Origin: JABDMH01 sp965223165
GTDB lineage: Bacteria > Bacteroidota > Bacteroidia > Chitinophagales > Saprospiraceae
Assembly (NCBI GenBank): GCA_965223165.1
Contig: CBDCVQ010000001.1
Coordinates: 1 to 64,000 of the forward strand
Length of the DNA stretch: 64,000 bases
Direction of reading: 5' to 3'
Shown piece by piece: positions 52,492-60,985 of the stretch (the stretch's first letter is position 1; the number at the start of each line of letters is the position of its first letter). Made by a program: the position numbers and the translations under genes. The notes below the pieces were generated by a model. That model did not search any database, was not told the DNA's origin, and saw nothing but the letters and a program-made list of their open reading frames with translations.

Positions 52492-52797
52492 TTTCCAACT
52501 GGGTACTAAGTAGCAAATTGTGCTGATCGCACTTAGCCACGCTTTTTCTTGCATGCCCAGTTCAACGATTCCGCGATTAGACAATTCGACACTTGTTTCT
52601 AAGTGGGTACTAGTAGCAAATTGTGCTGATCGCACTTAGCCACGCGTTTTCTTGCATGCCCAGTTCAACGATTCCGCGATTAGACAGTTCGACACTTGTT
52701 TCTAAGTGGGTGCTAAGTAGAAATTTTGCCGATCGCACTTAGCCACGCGTTTTCTTGCATGCCCAGCTCACCGATTCCACCCTTAGACAGTTCGACT
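52491..52797. repeat. Three tandem copies of a 103-bp repeat
   Basis: Units begin near 52491, 52595 and 52698. Each carries AAGTGGGTACTAAGTAGCA, GATCGCACTTAGCCACGC and TTCTTGCATGCCCAG. The third copy is more divergent. The repeat start shares the GGTACTA motif with the 11-bp array that it adjoins. No gene is visible in 52102-52866. Confidence 0.88.
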
Positions 52798-52866
52798 TTT
52801 CCCCTGCGGCCTTTGTGCATCCTTGGCGAACTCTGCGGAGACCCTCGGACGCCCCGGAGGCAGTCC

Positions 52867-53253
52867 TCAGTCCTTCATCTTGATCAAGATAATGCCGTTG
52901 GCGCCTCGCGTGCCGTACAGACTTGCGCGTGCTCCGGTCAGTACCTCAATCGAAGCGACCCTTCTCGGATCCACCGTGTTGGCCACATCATTATAGCTAC
53001 GGCCTACGGGTACGCCATCTAGGACATACAAGGGCTCACTCGTCTGGCTAAAACTCTTGTCTCCCCGTACAATCACCGTGACATTGCTGCCTTGACCACG
53101 CACTTGCAAACTGGGCTGCAGTCGAAGGATGTCGGCCAGCTCTTGGTACTCCCGCTGGGGTTTGTCCTTTTTGGCGACTTGGGCGCCTGTTGATGTCTTG
53201 CATGCTGGCAGGGCAAAAAGGGCCAGTGCGACGAGTAACAGATAGTATCTCAT
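52867..53253 (-). CDS. Plug-domain-only TonB-receptor-like lipoprotein
   Basis: A 128-residue predicted lipoprotein (MRYYLLLVALALFALPAC, Cys18). The mature part is only a TonB-receptor plug domain: ELADILRLQPSLQVRGQGSN, PLYVLDGVPVG, VASIEVLTGARASLYGTRGA and the NGIILIKMK end. It has no barrel. Small plug-only proteins like this occur in Bacteroidota; the function is unknown. It might bind TonB or a periplasmic partner. It lies on the same strand as the DUF2911 gene but is separated from it by a terminator. Confidence 0.85.
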   Translation of the reverse strand: MRYYLLLVALALFALPACKTSTGAQVAKKDKPQREYQELADILRLQPSLQVRGQGSNVTVIVRGDKSFSQTSEPLYVLDGVPVGRSYNDVANTVDPRRVASIEVLTGARASLYGTRGANGIILIKMKD

Positions 53254-53312
53254 GTGGTCTTGTGCTTGTTGCTGCTAAGCTAGGCAAAAGATTGACAGTA
53301 CCACGGGGAAGG

Positions 53313-53379
53313 GTTTAACGGTTCAACGGCTTAACGATTTAACGATTTAACGATTTAACGATTTAACGATTTAACGATA
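53313..53379. repeat. 8-bp tandem repeat
   Basis: About six units of AACGATTT, with degenerate units before 53331, immediately next to the terminator at 53382-53416. Confidence 0.85.
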
Positions 53380-53381
53380 AT

Positions 53382-53416
53382 AAAAAAAAAGGCCGGGATC
53401 TCTCCTTCGGCCTTTT
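53382..53416 (-). terminator. Terminator of the DUF2911 gene
   Basis: Stem AAAAGGCCG / CGGCCTTTT around GGATCTCTCCTT; on the minus strand it is followed by a run of T (53382-53390). Confidence 0.85.
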
Positions 53417-53442
53417 CTTTGATTTATCGGTCCAGATGATGG

Positions 53443-54291
53443 CTACATCATCCACTTCTTGATCGATGCTTCGTTGGCTTCTACCATCTGCATGTTGCCG
53501 GCCTCTTTGGCGAGCTCCATCGATCGCTTAGCCGTAGCTATGGCGGCTTCCTTGTCGCCCAGCTTTGCTTGGATCAGTGCCTTGTTGCGGTGTACCCAGT
53601 AGCGATCATACCCCATATCTATGGCCTTGTTTGACCACTTCAATGCTTTCTTGAGGTCTTTGCCTTCCGCCAGGAAGTATGCGGAAGCATTGTGATAGTC
53701 ATACATGGATGGTCCGGCCATGGTCTCTTCGATGTTGGCCATAACCGCCTTGTCTGTGTGCACCTCAATGGGTACGCCCACAGAGATGTTGTCCCATGCT
53801 ACGACCATGACGCCCCCGTTGTTGCGCAATTGGTCAAAAGTGATGAACATATTCTCCACGTGGACATCTCCCAGATCCGCCACTTCACCCTTGACTTTGA
53901 TGGGTTCTACATCTGAATCGGCATAGCTGCCCGGATTGCCACCTGCGTAGGGATACAGCATAAAGGTCCACATGGCTTTTCCTGGTGAGGCTAAGACAGC
54001 GTAGGATCCTTTTTTTACTTCTTCTCCACCAACGACGACGTCGTTGTCAAAAGTGATCTTGGTCGCAGCGTTTGCTCCCAATCTCCAGGGCTGGTCGTAT
54101 GGTACCAGTCCACCGAAGATCTCGCGCTCCTTCACACCGGGCCGAGAATACTCGACCGTCACCTCGGTCAAACCAATCGTCTGAACGGTCTTGGATGCCG
54201 GGCTCGGCGCAGGCGTGCGAATCTGTGCCTGTAAGCTCACCACACACAGGCAAAGCATACAAGCTAAACTAGTCATAAAGGCTCTTTTCAT
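53443..54291 (-). CDS. DUF2911 protein with C-terminal TPR-like helices
   Basis: A 282-residue exported protein (signal MKRAFMTSLACMLCLCVVSLQAQ). The DUF2911 domain is visible as VEYSRPGVKEREIFGGLVPYDQPWRLGANA, YAVLASPGKAMWTFMLYP and VVAWDNISVGVPI, to about residue 170. Two or three helical TPR-like hairpins (AEGKDLKKALKWSNKAIDMG, KAALIQ-like repeats) follow. The family is common in Bacteroidota and has unknown function. A perfect -7 box lies 57 bp upstream, and a strong terminator lies downstream, so it is monocistronic. Confidence 0.88.
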   Translation of the reverse strand: MKRAFMTSLACMLCLCVVSLQAQIRTPAPSPASKTVQTIGLTEVTVEYSRPGVKEREIFGGLVPYDQPWRLGANAATKITFDNDVVVGGEEVKKGSYAVLASPGKAMWTFMLYPYAGGNPGSYADSDVEPIKVKGEVADLGDVHVENMFITFDQLRNNGGVMVVAWDNISVGVPIEVHTDKAVMANIEETMAGPSMYDYHNASAYFLAEGKDLKKALKWSNKAIDMGYDRYWVHRNKALIQAKLGDKEAAIATAKRSMELAKEAGNMQMVEANEASIKKWMM

Positions 54292-54347
54292 CTTTTGTTG
54301 AATTTTAAGTTTGAAATTTTAATTAACCCCAAAAGGCTGAACGGCTA

Positions 54348-54355
54348 CAAAAATA
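54348..54355 (-). promoter_or_regulatory. Putative -7 box of the DUF2911 gene
   Basis: TATTTTTG on the minus strand, a full match to TAnnTTTG, 57 bp upstream of the start. A -33 TTTG box is not clear. Confidence 0.4.
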
Positions 54356-54423
54356 GTATTTCCACACATATTAGTGACCGCACCTGTTTATCACCTTCAC
54401 CTCCAATCTCTTGCACGACAATG

Positions 54424-54654
54424 CTAGTAGAGTTTCGCATTAAATCTTGTAGCTAATTCTAATGTCTTTGGTCCGCATACTTCGTTGCAAAGCCTCGCCA
54501 TAGCTACGGCTATGTCTAGCCACCCACCCGCTTTCGCGGTTCCCTCACTTCTCGCATTGTCATGCTCGACTCTACGAGATCGTTCGGTCCTGCCTCGTCT
54601 GCGAACAAAATCCTATTAGAATTATTCAACATATCTAATGCGAAACTCTACTAG
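54424..54654. repeat. Interspersed hairpin repeat (family 1, copy B)
   Basis: 231 bp with the inverted ends CTAGTAGAGTTTCGCATTA and its complement, identical in order to copy A. It carries a 65-70 bp extra segment in the middle (CGCGGTTCCCTCACTTC ... CATGCTCGACTCTACGAGA) that is also present in copy C. It sits downstream of the ABC operon. Confidence 0.88.
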
Positions 54655-54802
54655 TAGATGCGCCATGGGATAGTACAGGGGTGCTATGATATGCTGAGCG
54701 AGCCCTAGGTGATGTCAACCGCGCTAGTGGAATGTGGTCTTTGCGAAATGCTTGGCGTCCTTCTGCGGTGATACACAATCCAAAGGTCAGCAGTACCATT
54801 AC

Positions 54803-55609
54803 CTACTTCATGTCGGCTACGCGCAGCATGGCGTCCTCGACCTCGTGCACCAGCTCCACATATTTGGGATCGCGCTTGATCTCCTTGGATCTTTCGAGCG
54901 GCAAGTCAATAGGGATATGCTCGACGAAACGCGAAGGTTGCGACTTGAGGATATGGATATCATCCCCGAGAAAAACCGCCTCCCGAATGTCGTGGGTGAC
55001 AAAGATGATCGTACTGTGAAACTTGTGCCAGATATCAATGAGCATCTCCTGCATCTGGAGGCGCGTACGAATATCCAGGGCACCAAAGGGCTCGTCCATC
55101 AACAAGATATCCGGATTGGCCAAGAGACTCCGGGCGATCGCCACCCGCTGCAGTTGGCCACCAGACAGGCTGGGATACTGGGCATACTTCTGCTCGTGCC
55201 CCTTAAGGCCCACGATCTCGATCAGCTCCATGGCTTTTGCATTTCGCTCCTTGCGGCCAACTCCCTGAAACTTTAGTCCAAGCGCCACGTTATCCATGAC
55301 CGTCATCCACGGCAGCGACGAGTACTGCTGAAAGACCATGCTCACCCGATTGGTGCGACCGACGGGTTTGCCCTGCACCAACACCTCTCCTCGCGTGGGT
55401 TTTTGCAGCCCAGCCACGTATCGCAGCAAGGTCGACTTGCCGCTGCCCGACATACCCAGGATGACAGAAAACTGCCCTTGTCCCGGCTTGTCTTCCATCA
55501 AAAAATCCAGGTCCTGGATAATCCAGGTTTTGCCACCGTCGTAGCTCTGGCTGACACCTTTCAGTTCGATAATATTTGCAGCAGCGGTATCCATGGTGAT
55601 CCCTTTCAT
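54803..55609 (-). CDS. ABC transporter ATPase, NitT/TauT family
   Basis: 268 residues. Walker A LGMSGSGKSTLLRYVAG, Q-loop FQQYSSLPWM, signature LSGGQLQRVAIARSL, Walker B ILLMDEPFGALD and H-loop VTHDIREAVFLGD. It is closest in motif style to nitrate/sulfonate/taurine-type ATPases. Its ATG overlaps the stop of the permease gene by 4 nt. It is the last gene of the five-gene operon and presumably powers the import or envelope process run by the permease. Confidence 0.93.
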   Translation of the reverse strand: MKGITMDTAAANIIELKGVSQSYDGGKTWIIQDLDFLMEDKPGQGQFSVILGMSGSGKSTLLRYVAGLQKPTRGEVLVQGKPVGRTNRVSMVFQQYSSLPWMTVMDNVALGLKFQGVGRKERNAKAMELIEIVGLKGHEQKYAQYPSLSGGQLQRVAIARSLLANPDILLMDEPFGALDIRTRLQMQEMLIDIWHKFHSTIIFVTHDIREAVFLGDDIHILKSQPSRFVEHIPIDLPLERSKEIKRDPKYVELVHEVEDAMLRVADMK

Positions 55610-56679
55610 TGGCTGGTTGCCGTAAGTCTATTTGGGGATGATCTCTTTCGCCAAAACTGATATATCTGATAGGCGATCACACACCACATGATCAAGTGAA
55701 TGGCGGGTGCCGTGTCCGCAAAGAGGTAGGGCAAAATCTTGACGCTGCCCAGCACGGGCGCTAGGCTGTCTACCAGTAGAATGGCATAGATCCCAATCAA
55801 GATCCAAATCCCGATCCCGCTGACAAAATTCCAGATGAGGTCGAGATTGGATACTTTTTCATGCGCCGCCCGCTTGTAGGCCAGCTCCTGTTGATACTTG
55901 TGTGGAAAAAACACGCGATCCAAGTACACAAAGATCTTATCCTGAACAATGCCGATCAGCATGATGATGATCAGCATAGCGAAGACCTTATCCACTCTGC
56001 CCTGACGAATGCCGGCCCGCCAGATGAGGGCACCGATGCCACCGGTACTGCCGATGCCCTCAGCCACGATGATGTACGTCCAGGATATGGCCGTGAGGAC
56101 CCGGATGTCGTCTGTGATACGCGACAGTACCGACGGAATATAGACACTCTTGATGGTCTGCCAGTCGGTCGCGCCCAATGTGTACACCGTCTTGAGATAC
56201 ACATCCTTGACCTCATTGATGCGTACAATGACCACCGGCAGGAGATAGATGAGAATACCAAAGGCCAGAAAGTGCACTTTCATGCCGGTGCTGGTCCCAA
56301 ACCAGACGATGAATAGACCGGTCACCGCCGTGAGGGGTATATATCGAATGGCGTCTACCTGACGCTGGGCCAAGCCACGGAAGAAAGGATACAGTCCGAT
56401 CAGGAAACCCAGGGGCAAGGACAAAGCGATCGCCTCCAAATATCCCGATAAGTTGAGACCGATCGACAGACAGGTGTTCCGGATGATCTCATTCTCTGCA
56501 TATAGCTCACCGAAGGAGGACAAGACGCTGGCGGGTCGGGGCAAAATATACGCCGGAAACACGGGGGAATCACCCATCGTAAGGAGCACCCAAACGACCA
56601 GGATCAAGGTAAACCCGGCCAACCCCAGCAAGAGGCTCTGCCGCCGGCCCAGATTGCCCTTAAGTTTAAATAATGACAT
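55606..56679 (-). CDS. ABC transporter permease, NitT/TauT-like
   Basis: A 357-residue membrane protein with the binding-protein-dependent transport inner-membrane fold: first segment about 14-34, then a core of five segments (LSLPLGFLIGLYPFF and ending VFAMLIIIMLIGIVQDKIF). The EAA-type loop is ATDWQTIKSVYIPSVLSRI (about 195). Two more hydrophobic segments extend the C-terminus (WNFVSGIGIWILIGIYAI and LIMWCVIAYQIYQFW), beyond the usual about 260 residues. It is 4 nt overlapped with the ATPase gene and 26 bp after the SBP-OmpA gene. Confidence 0.9.
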   Translation of the reverse strand: MSLFKLKGNLGRRQSLLLGLAGFTLILVVWVLLTMGDSPVFPAYILPRPASVLSSFGELYAENEIIRNTCLSIGLNLSGYLEAIALSLPLGFLIGLYPFFRGLAQRQVDAIRYIPLTAVTGLFIVWFGTSTGMKVHFLAFGILIYLLPVVIVRINEVKDVYLKTVYTLGATDWQTIKSVYIPSVLSRITDDIRVLTAISWTYIIVAEGIGSTGGIGALIWRAGIRQGRVDKVFAMLIIIMLIGIVQDKIFVYLDRVFFPHKYQQELAYKRAAHEKVSNLDLIWNFVSGIGIWILIGIYAILLVDSLAPVLGSVKILPYLFADTAPAIHLIMWCVIAYQIYQFWRKRSSPNRLTATSQ

Positions 56680-56705
56680 GCGAAGTGACGGTCATCCCGA
56701 TGCGC

Positions 56706-58298
56706 CTAGGGCGCCACCAGGAGCTGAAATTCCGTACGCCTGTTTTTCGCCCGGCAATCCTCCGTGGCATTGCTCTCACATCCCGGCACCGGATTGTCCG
56801 GTCCGTTCCCCACGATGATAAAGCGGTTGCGGTCCATGTTGTAGGTCGTAGCCAGATAGTCGGCCACAGACTGGGCTCGTTTTTGCGACAGATCGACGTT
56901 CATAGACTTGCTACCAACATTGTCGGTATTGCCTTCGACGCGTACGCGTAGATTGGCAAACGACTTGGCGATGCTGGCCAACTGCAAGTCAATGATGGTC
57001 TTGGCATTTTCTGTCAGGGCAAATTGGCCTGTGTTAAAGTTGATCGTAACCGGCTTGATCGCCAACGCTGGAGCGGTGCGCTCAGCGGGCGTGGGTGCGG
57101 TGAATTCCGGACCCTGCTCTGCCTCAAAACCGGGACCTTGCAGCCGATTGTTGGCTGCCGAAATGGCCGCGGAATTGACTACAGAGCGCCAAGGGGGTGC
57201 GACGCGCTCAGCCTGCTCCAGATTGTAGAAAGTCTGTGCCATCTTGGTATACAAGTCCGCACCCTTCATGCCCCGATAATTGGGGTTGAGGCCAAAGAAG
57301 TTCATATTGTCGCCGTGTGACGCCCAGCGCACATCGGCCATCGCGCCTGCAGCATCTTCCTCCGGAAACCCAAGAAACTCTCCCAGGATCTTCGCCGCCT
57401 TGGCCTGATTGGATTCATTGGTATGCAGCTCTGCCACGGCCTTCATCCATCCTTCATAAAAGGCATTGATCTTATCCCGATTCTGTAAGATATAGGACTC
57501 TTTGGCAAACATGATGTCGCCGATGATGTGTGATTGCTCTCGGGTGCTGATCAACTCCTTGGAGCCGGCGATATCGCGCAGGGCCTCCAGATGGAAGGGG
57601 CTCCACACCACCGCCGCATCTACATCAGGGCCCTTGAAAGTGGTGGCCGCCACCACGGGATCCGGAGAGGCCACTATCTCCACGTCATCGTAACTGAGAC
57701 CAGCGGCCTCCAGCGCCGTAATCAAAAGTGTCTGAGAGGGCGAGGGCTCCGCCACCGCCACTCGTTTTCCCTTGAGATCATTGATCGAGTTGATCCCGCG
57801 CTTGGCAATGATCACATCGCCCCCGCGAGACCAATCTACCTGCATGATCACCTTGGGTTTGTAGGCATTGATCTCTTGCGGTGCCGTGTATAGGGGAAAG
57901 GCATCCGCCGTCTGCACCAAAATATCGTATTCGTCCGCGACCCACGCGTTGAGCGCCGTCTCTAAGTTGTCGTTCAGGATAAAATTGACTTTGAGGCCGT
58001 AGTCCTTAAAATATCTGGATCTGGTAGTCGGAGCTGCGCCCTCGTTGAAATAAAGCCCCGGGGCATAGCCTCCCCACGTCACCAATTGCACATTGAGCAC
58101 ATCCTCGTCATCGACACTGGCCGTACCTGCATCCGACCTGCTGTTGTCTGCCGAAGCATTGTCGGTCTGTTCGATGGTCTGCTTCAGGTCGTTGCCAAAT
58201 TCCGTTTGATTAAGTACATACCGGATCAGAAAGAAAAGACCCAGGATGATCAGCATCGTGATCAGAAACTTTGAAAAGGTGGTTAATCTCCTTGCCAT
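56706..58298 (-). CDS. Membrane-anchored substrate-binding protein fused to OmpA domain
   Basis: 530 residues with four parts. First a membrane anchor (about 10-29), then a linker rich in Asn/Asp/Ser. A periplasmic-binding domain of the NMT1/SsuA/TauA type (about 68-370: VQLVTWGGYAPGLYFNEG, ILVQTADAFPLY, DLKGKRVAVAEPSPSQTLL) comes next. Last is an OmpA peptidoglycan-binding domain (about 410-530: RVEGNTDNVGSKSMNVDLSQ, NRRTEFQLL). The fusion places the binding site on an anchor that can also hold peptidoglycan. The next genes encode a matching permease and ATPase. The substrate is unknown. Confidence 0.9.
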   Translation of the reverse strand: MARRLTTFSKFLITMLIILGLFFLIRYVLNQTEFGNDLKQTIEQTDNASADNSRSDAGTASVDDEDVLNVQLVTWGGYAPGLYFNEGAAPTTRSRYFKDYGLKVNFILNDNLETALNAWVADEYDILVQTADAFPLYTAPQEINAYKPKVIMQVDWSRGGDVIIAKRGINSINDLKGKRVAVAEPSPSQTLLITALEAAGLSYDDVEIVASPDPVVAATTFKGPDVDAAVVWSPFHLEALRDIAGSKELISTREQSHIIGDIMFAKESYILQNRDKINAFYEGWMKAVAELHTNESNQAKAAKILGEFLGFPEEDAAGAMADVRWASHGDNMNFFGLNPNYRGMKGADLYTKMAQTFYNLEQAERVAPPWRSVVNSAAISAANNRLQGPGFEAEQGPEFTAPTPAERTAPALAIKPVTINFNTGQFALTENAKTIIDLQLASIAKSFANLRVRVEGNTDNVGSKSMNVDLSQKRAQSVADYLATTYNMDRNRFIIVGNGPDNPVPGCESNATEDCRAKNRRTEFQLLVAP

Positions 58299-58334
58299 GA
58301 TCTATTTTGTTGTTGGATTTTTCGCGCAGGGTGC

Positions 58335-59348
58335 CTACTCAAAAAAGTCGTCGTATTGATTGCTGTGGTTGGCTACCCTCACCGGTTTTTTGATGGGTTC
58401 GTTGATATCCAGGACGTTGCTGTCATCGGCTGCCTCCAGCAAGAGTTCTTCCTTGGTCTCGCCGAGCAGCAATGAAACGCCTTCTTTTTCCCATTTCTCT
58501 AGCATCGCCAGCCCTTCTTCCTCGAATACACCGTTTTGTAAATCGACCGAATTCATGAAGTTTTCTGACATATCCATAAAGCGCTCCATCTCCCCTACTT
58601 TACTACTGACATCATCTGCGATCGCCTCCAGCGCCTGATCAAACATCGCCCGTTTATCCGCGTTGCCATTGATCACGCTCATAGCCGAGCGCATGGCTGA
58701 ACTACTGGCACGGATGGCCTTGCGCTCCTGCTCCTTGACCATCACTTGGTCTTGGATGTCCTCCATCATGATCTCCGAGTTCTCGTACATTTTCCGAAGC
58801 ACCCGATAGAGGATCTCCATTTTTCCATACAGATCCTCCAGCTTGATATTGGATTCCTTCAACCGACCCGCCTTGCGTGACTTGAGGATCATCTGCGACT
58901 GCTTGTTCTTTTGTTTGGCTTTGCTGGCCAGATCAAGGTTAGCCGCGATCTCCTTTTTATTGTTGAGGATCATCTCCTGCAGCTTGTGCATTTGCCCCCT
59001 CAATTGACTGATCTGTCGATTCATTTTGCGCAGATTATCCTTGAGATCGTCCACGTAGCTCTTTAGTATTCCGATCGGATCCATCTGAATGAAGATCCCG
59101 GTCACCCAGCGCATCACACTTTTATACATGTACCAGACCAGGTTTCTCATCCGGGGATCCAGTACCATATAGATGATGGCCCCCAGTACGAGCAAGAGTC
59201 CGGCCAGATAAAGCGTATTGTTCAGTAGGCCAATGATGACCGGCAGGCTTTGGACCAGCAGGTACCCTCCCCCAATCACCAGACCTGCCAAGACCAACGC
59301 ACCGGTCTTGCCCTCCGGACGCTTCCAAAAACTTGATTTCGATGCCAT
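58335..59348 (-). CDS. Membrane-anchored PspA-like coiled-coil protein
   Basis: A 337-residue protein with two N-terminal hydrophobic segments (about 16-35 and 40-60) followed by a short amphipathic stretch and a long coiled coil (about 90-280: DDLKDNLRKMNRQISQLRGQ, AGRLKESNIKLEDLYGKMEI). It resembles PspA/IM30-type ESCRT-III-like helices in character, but I cannot prove homology from sequence. The C-terminus is acidic and ends DDFFE. It is 36 bp upstream of the SBP-OmpA gene. Confidence 0.7.
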   Translation of the reverse strand: MASKSSFWKRPEGKTGALVLAGLVIGGGYLLVQSLPVIIGLLNNTLYLAGLLLVLGAIIYMVLDPRMRNLVWYMYKSVMRWVTGIFIQMDPIGILKSYVDDLKDNLRKMNRQISQLRGQMHKLQEMILNNKKEIAANLDLASKAKQKNKQSQMILKSRKAGRLKESNIKLEDLYGKMEILYRVLRKMYENSEIMMEDIQDQVMVKEQERKAIRASSSAMRSAMSVINGNADKRAMFDQALEAIADDVSSKVGEMERFMDMSENFMNSVDLQNGVFEEEGLAMLEKWEKEGVSLLLGETKEELLLEAADDSNVLDINEPIKKPVRVANHSNQYDDFFE

Positions 59349-59449
59349 GTAGTGCTTCCTTTTGGTTTTAGCTGACGCAGCTGGACGGGAGCTGACGACG
59401 GCGCCGTGTATCCACTGCCGATGTCATTCGCAAGGCGTCCATCCGCTGG

Positions 59450-60121
59450 TCAATTTAGATATTTCTTGATGTTTTCGACGTCTTTCTCGATCATTGCCAC
59501 CAGGTTGCCATACGTGGCCACAAAGTCCTGACCGGTGGCCTCCACCCGCTGCGATGCTTCCTCTATGGCAGTGCGTACCTCATCGAGTGCTCCTCTAGAG
59601 GCTTCGATCTCCTTGCTCAGCGCGGCAATTTCCGCTTCCTTGGCTTTGATCGAGTCCTCTAATTGCTGGAGCTCCGCCACTTTGGAATCCACCTGCTTCC
59701 TCCGCTGATTTTCCAGGGCTTTTTTAAACTTCTGCTCCTCGCCTTCCAGCACGCTCAGATACTGCTGTGCCGAGGCCACCAAGCCTGCCGGGCTCGCACC
59801 CATCGTCTGTGCCGCGGCATAGGCAGATTGGTACGTGGTCTGCTCGGGCAGATTCATTTTGAAGAGATTCTGCAGTGAGCGTTTGAACTCAATGTAATCA
59901 AAGCCATCTTGATTGTTCTTCTCAATCGCTTGCAGGAGAATATCGGTGAATTTCTGGCTGATCTTGCCGTCACCGGCGGTCAGCGTGATCGCTGGTCCCT
60001 GCTGCTCTGGCGGCTCCGATTCTTCTGGATTCTCGCTTGGTGCAGATGCCTCCTCCTCTTGGGCCTTTTCATCGCCTTCTACGACAAAAATTGACTTGAG
60101 ATTCTTAAACAACTGGCTCAT
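59450..60121 (-). CDS. Cytoplasmic coiled-coil protein, first gene of the ABC-OmpA operon
   Basis: A 223-residue protein. An acidic, Pro/Glu-rich N-terminus (about 15-45) precedes a helical domain (about 48-110: KISQKFTDILLQAIEKNNQD, FIEFKRSLQNLF-like) and a long coiled coil (about 125-205). I recognise no named family. No membrane segment or signal is seen. It lies 101 bp from the PspA-like gene on the same strand and divergent from the ECF sigma gene. Confidence 0.65.
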   Translation of the reverse strand: MSQLFKNLKSIFVVEGDEKAQEEEASAPSENPEESEPPEQQGPAITLTAGDGKISQKFTDILLQAIEKNNQDGFDYIEFKRSLQNLFKMNLPEQTTYQSAYAAAQTMGASPAGLVASAQQYLSVLEGEEQKFKKALENQRRKQVDSKVAELQQLEDSIKAKEAEIAALSKEIEASRGALDEVRTAIEEASQRVEATGQDFVATYGNLVAMIEKDVENIKKYLN

Positions 60122-60387
60122 TGTATCGAGAGTTAACTTCTTATTCTACAATCTGTTCCGACGATCAGTTCAAAGCTGCTACAAATTAAGGAAATAAATC
60201 TGACAGGCGATCTCGGCAGGCCACTCAACACAGGGCCAAATCGGGCTCGATGGCTACCCAACAAACCGGCGTCTTTTGTGCCAAAATCTCCTCCGGGGAA
60301 ACATGTCTTTTGCGCTTGAAAATCGATCGCGACCCGTCAATATTCGCCTCCGAATCCCACGTGCCAAAATTGGTAAATTCACCACCG

Positions 60388-60948
60388 ATGGATAGCCAGG
60401 CACTGTGGTCGAAAATTAGGTCGGGACATGAGCCTTCGTTTCGGCTTTTTTTCCATCGGCACTATCCCTGGATGTTGGCGCTTGCTCGGCGCCTGACCGG
60501 TGAGGAGGATGCTGCCAAGGACATTTGTCAGGATGTCTTTTTTGAAGTCTGGAAGCGCAGACGAGAAATCAAGATTACGCACTCGATCGAGGGATATCTG
60601 CGGATGGCGGTGCGAAATAAGTCATACAATTGGCGAAAGAGCAGAACAAGGCATGCACCTGTGGAGATGGATGCGCACATCGAGGATCCCTCGCCGGACG
60701 CGGACACACAGCTACGCGTACAAGAACTGAAAGCAATCATCGCTGCGGCCGTTGAGGGTCTGCCGGAACGCTGTCGTGAGGTCTACTTGCTGAAGCGAGT
60801 GGAAGGCTTATCACTCAAGGAAATCGCAAAAAAACTTGACATATCCACCAAAACAGTGGAAAATCAAATCACCAAAGCCCACAAGGTGCTGGCCGAGGTG
60901 ATGGCAAAAGCCTGGTTTATCCTGTGGATGCTGGTGCTATGCCTGTAG
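60388..60948 (+). CDS. ECF-type RNA polymerase sigma factor (FecI-like)
   Basis: 186 residues from the ATG at 60388 (MDSQALWSKIRSGHEPSFRLFF); the open frame back to 60250 adds an unlikely N-terminus. Region 2 includes AKDICQDVFFEVWKRRREI; region 4 has the helix-turn-helix LKEIAKKLDISTKTVENQI. It is followed by fecR (38 bp) and a TonB-dependent receptor with an STN domain: a FecI/FecR/FecA-type relay. Confidence 0.94.
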   Translation: MDSQALWSKIRSGHEPSFRLFFHRHYPWMLALARRLTGEEDAAKDICQDVFFEVWKRRREIKITHSIEGYLRMAVRNKSYNWRKSRTRHAPVEMDAHIEDPSPDADTQLRVQELKAIIAAAVEGLPERCREVYLLKRVEGLSLKEIAKKLDISTKTVENQITKAHKVLAEVMAKAWFILWMLVLCL

Positions 60949-60985
60949 GGGAAACCATAACCACGAGTGTCTTAAGAGAGAACAC

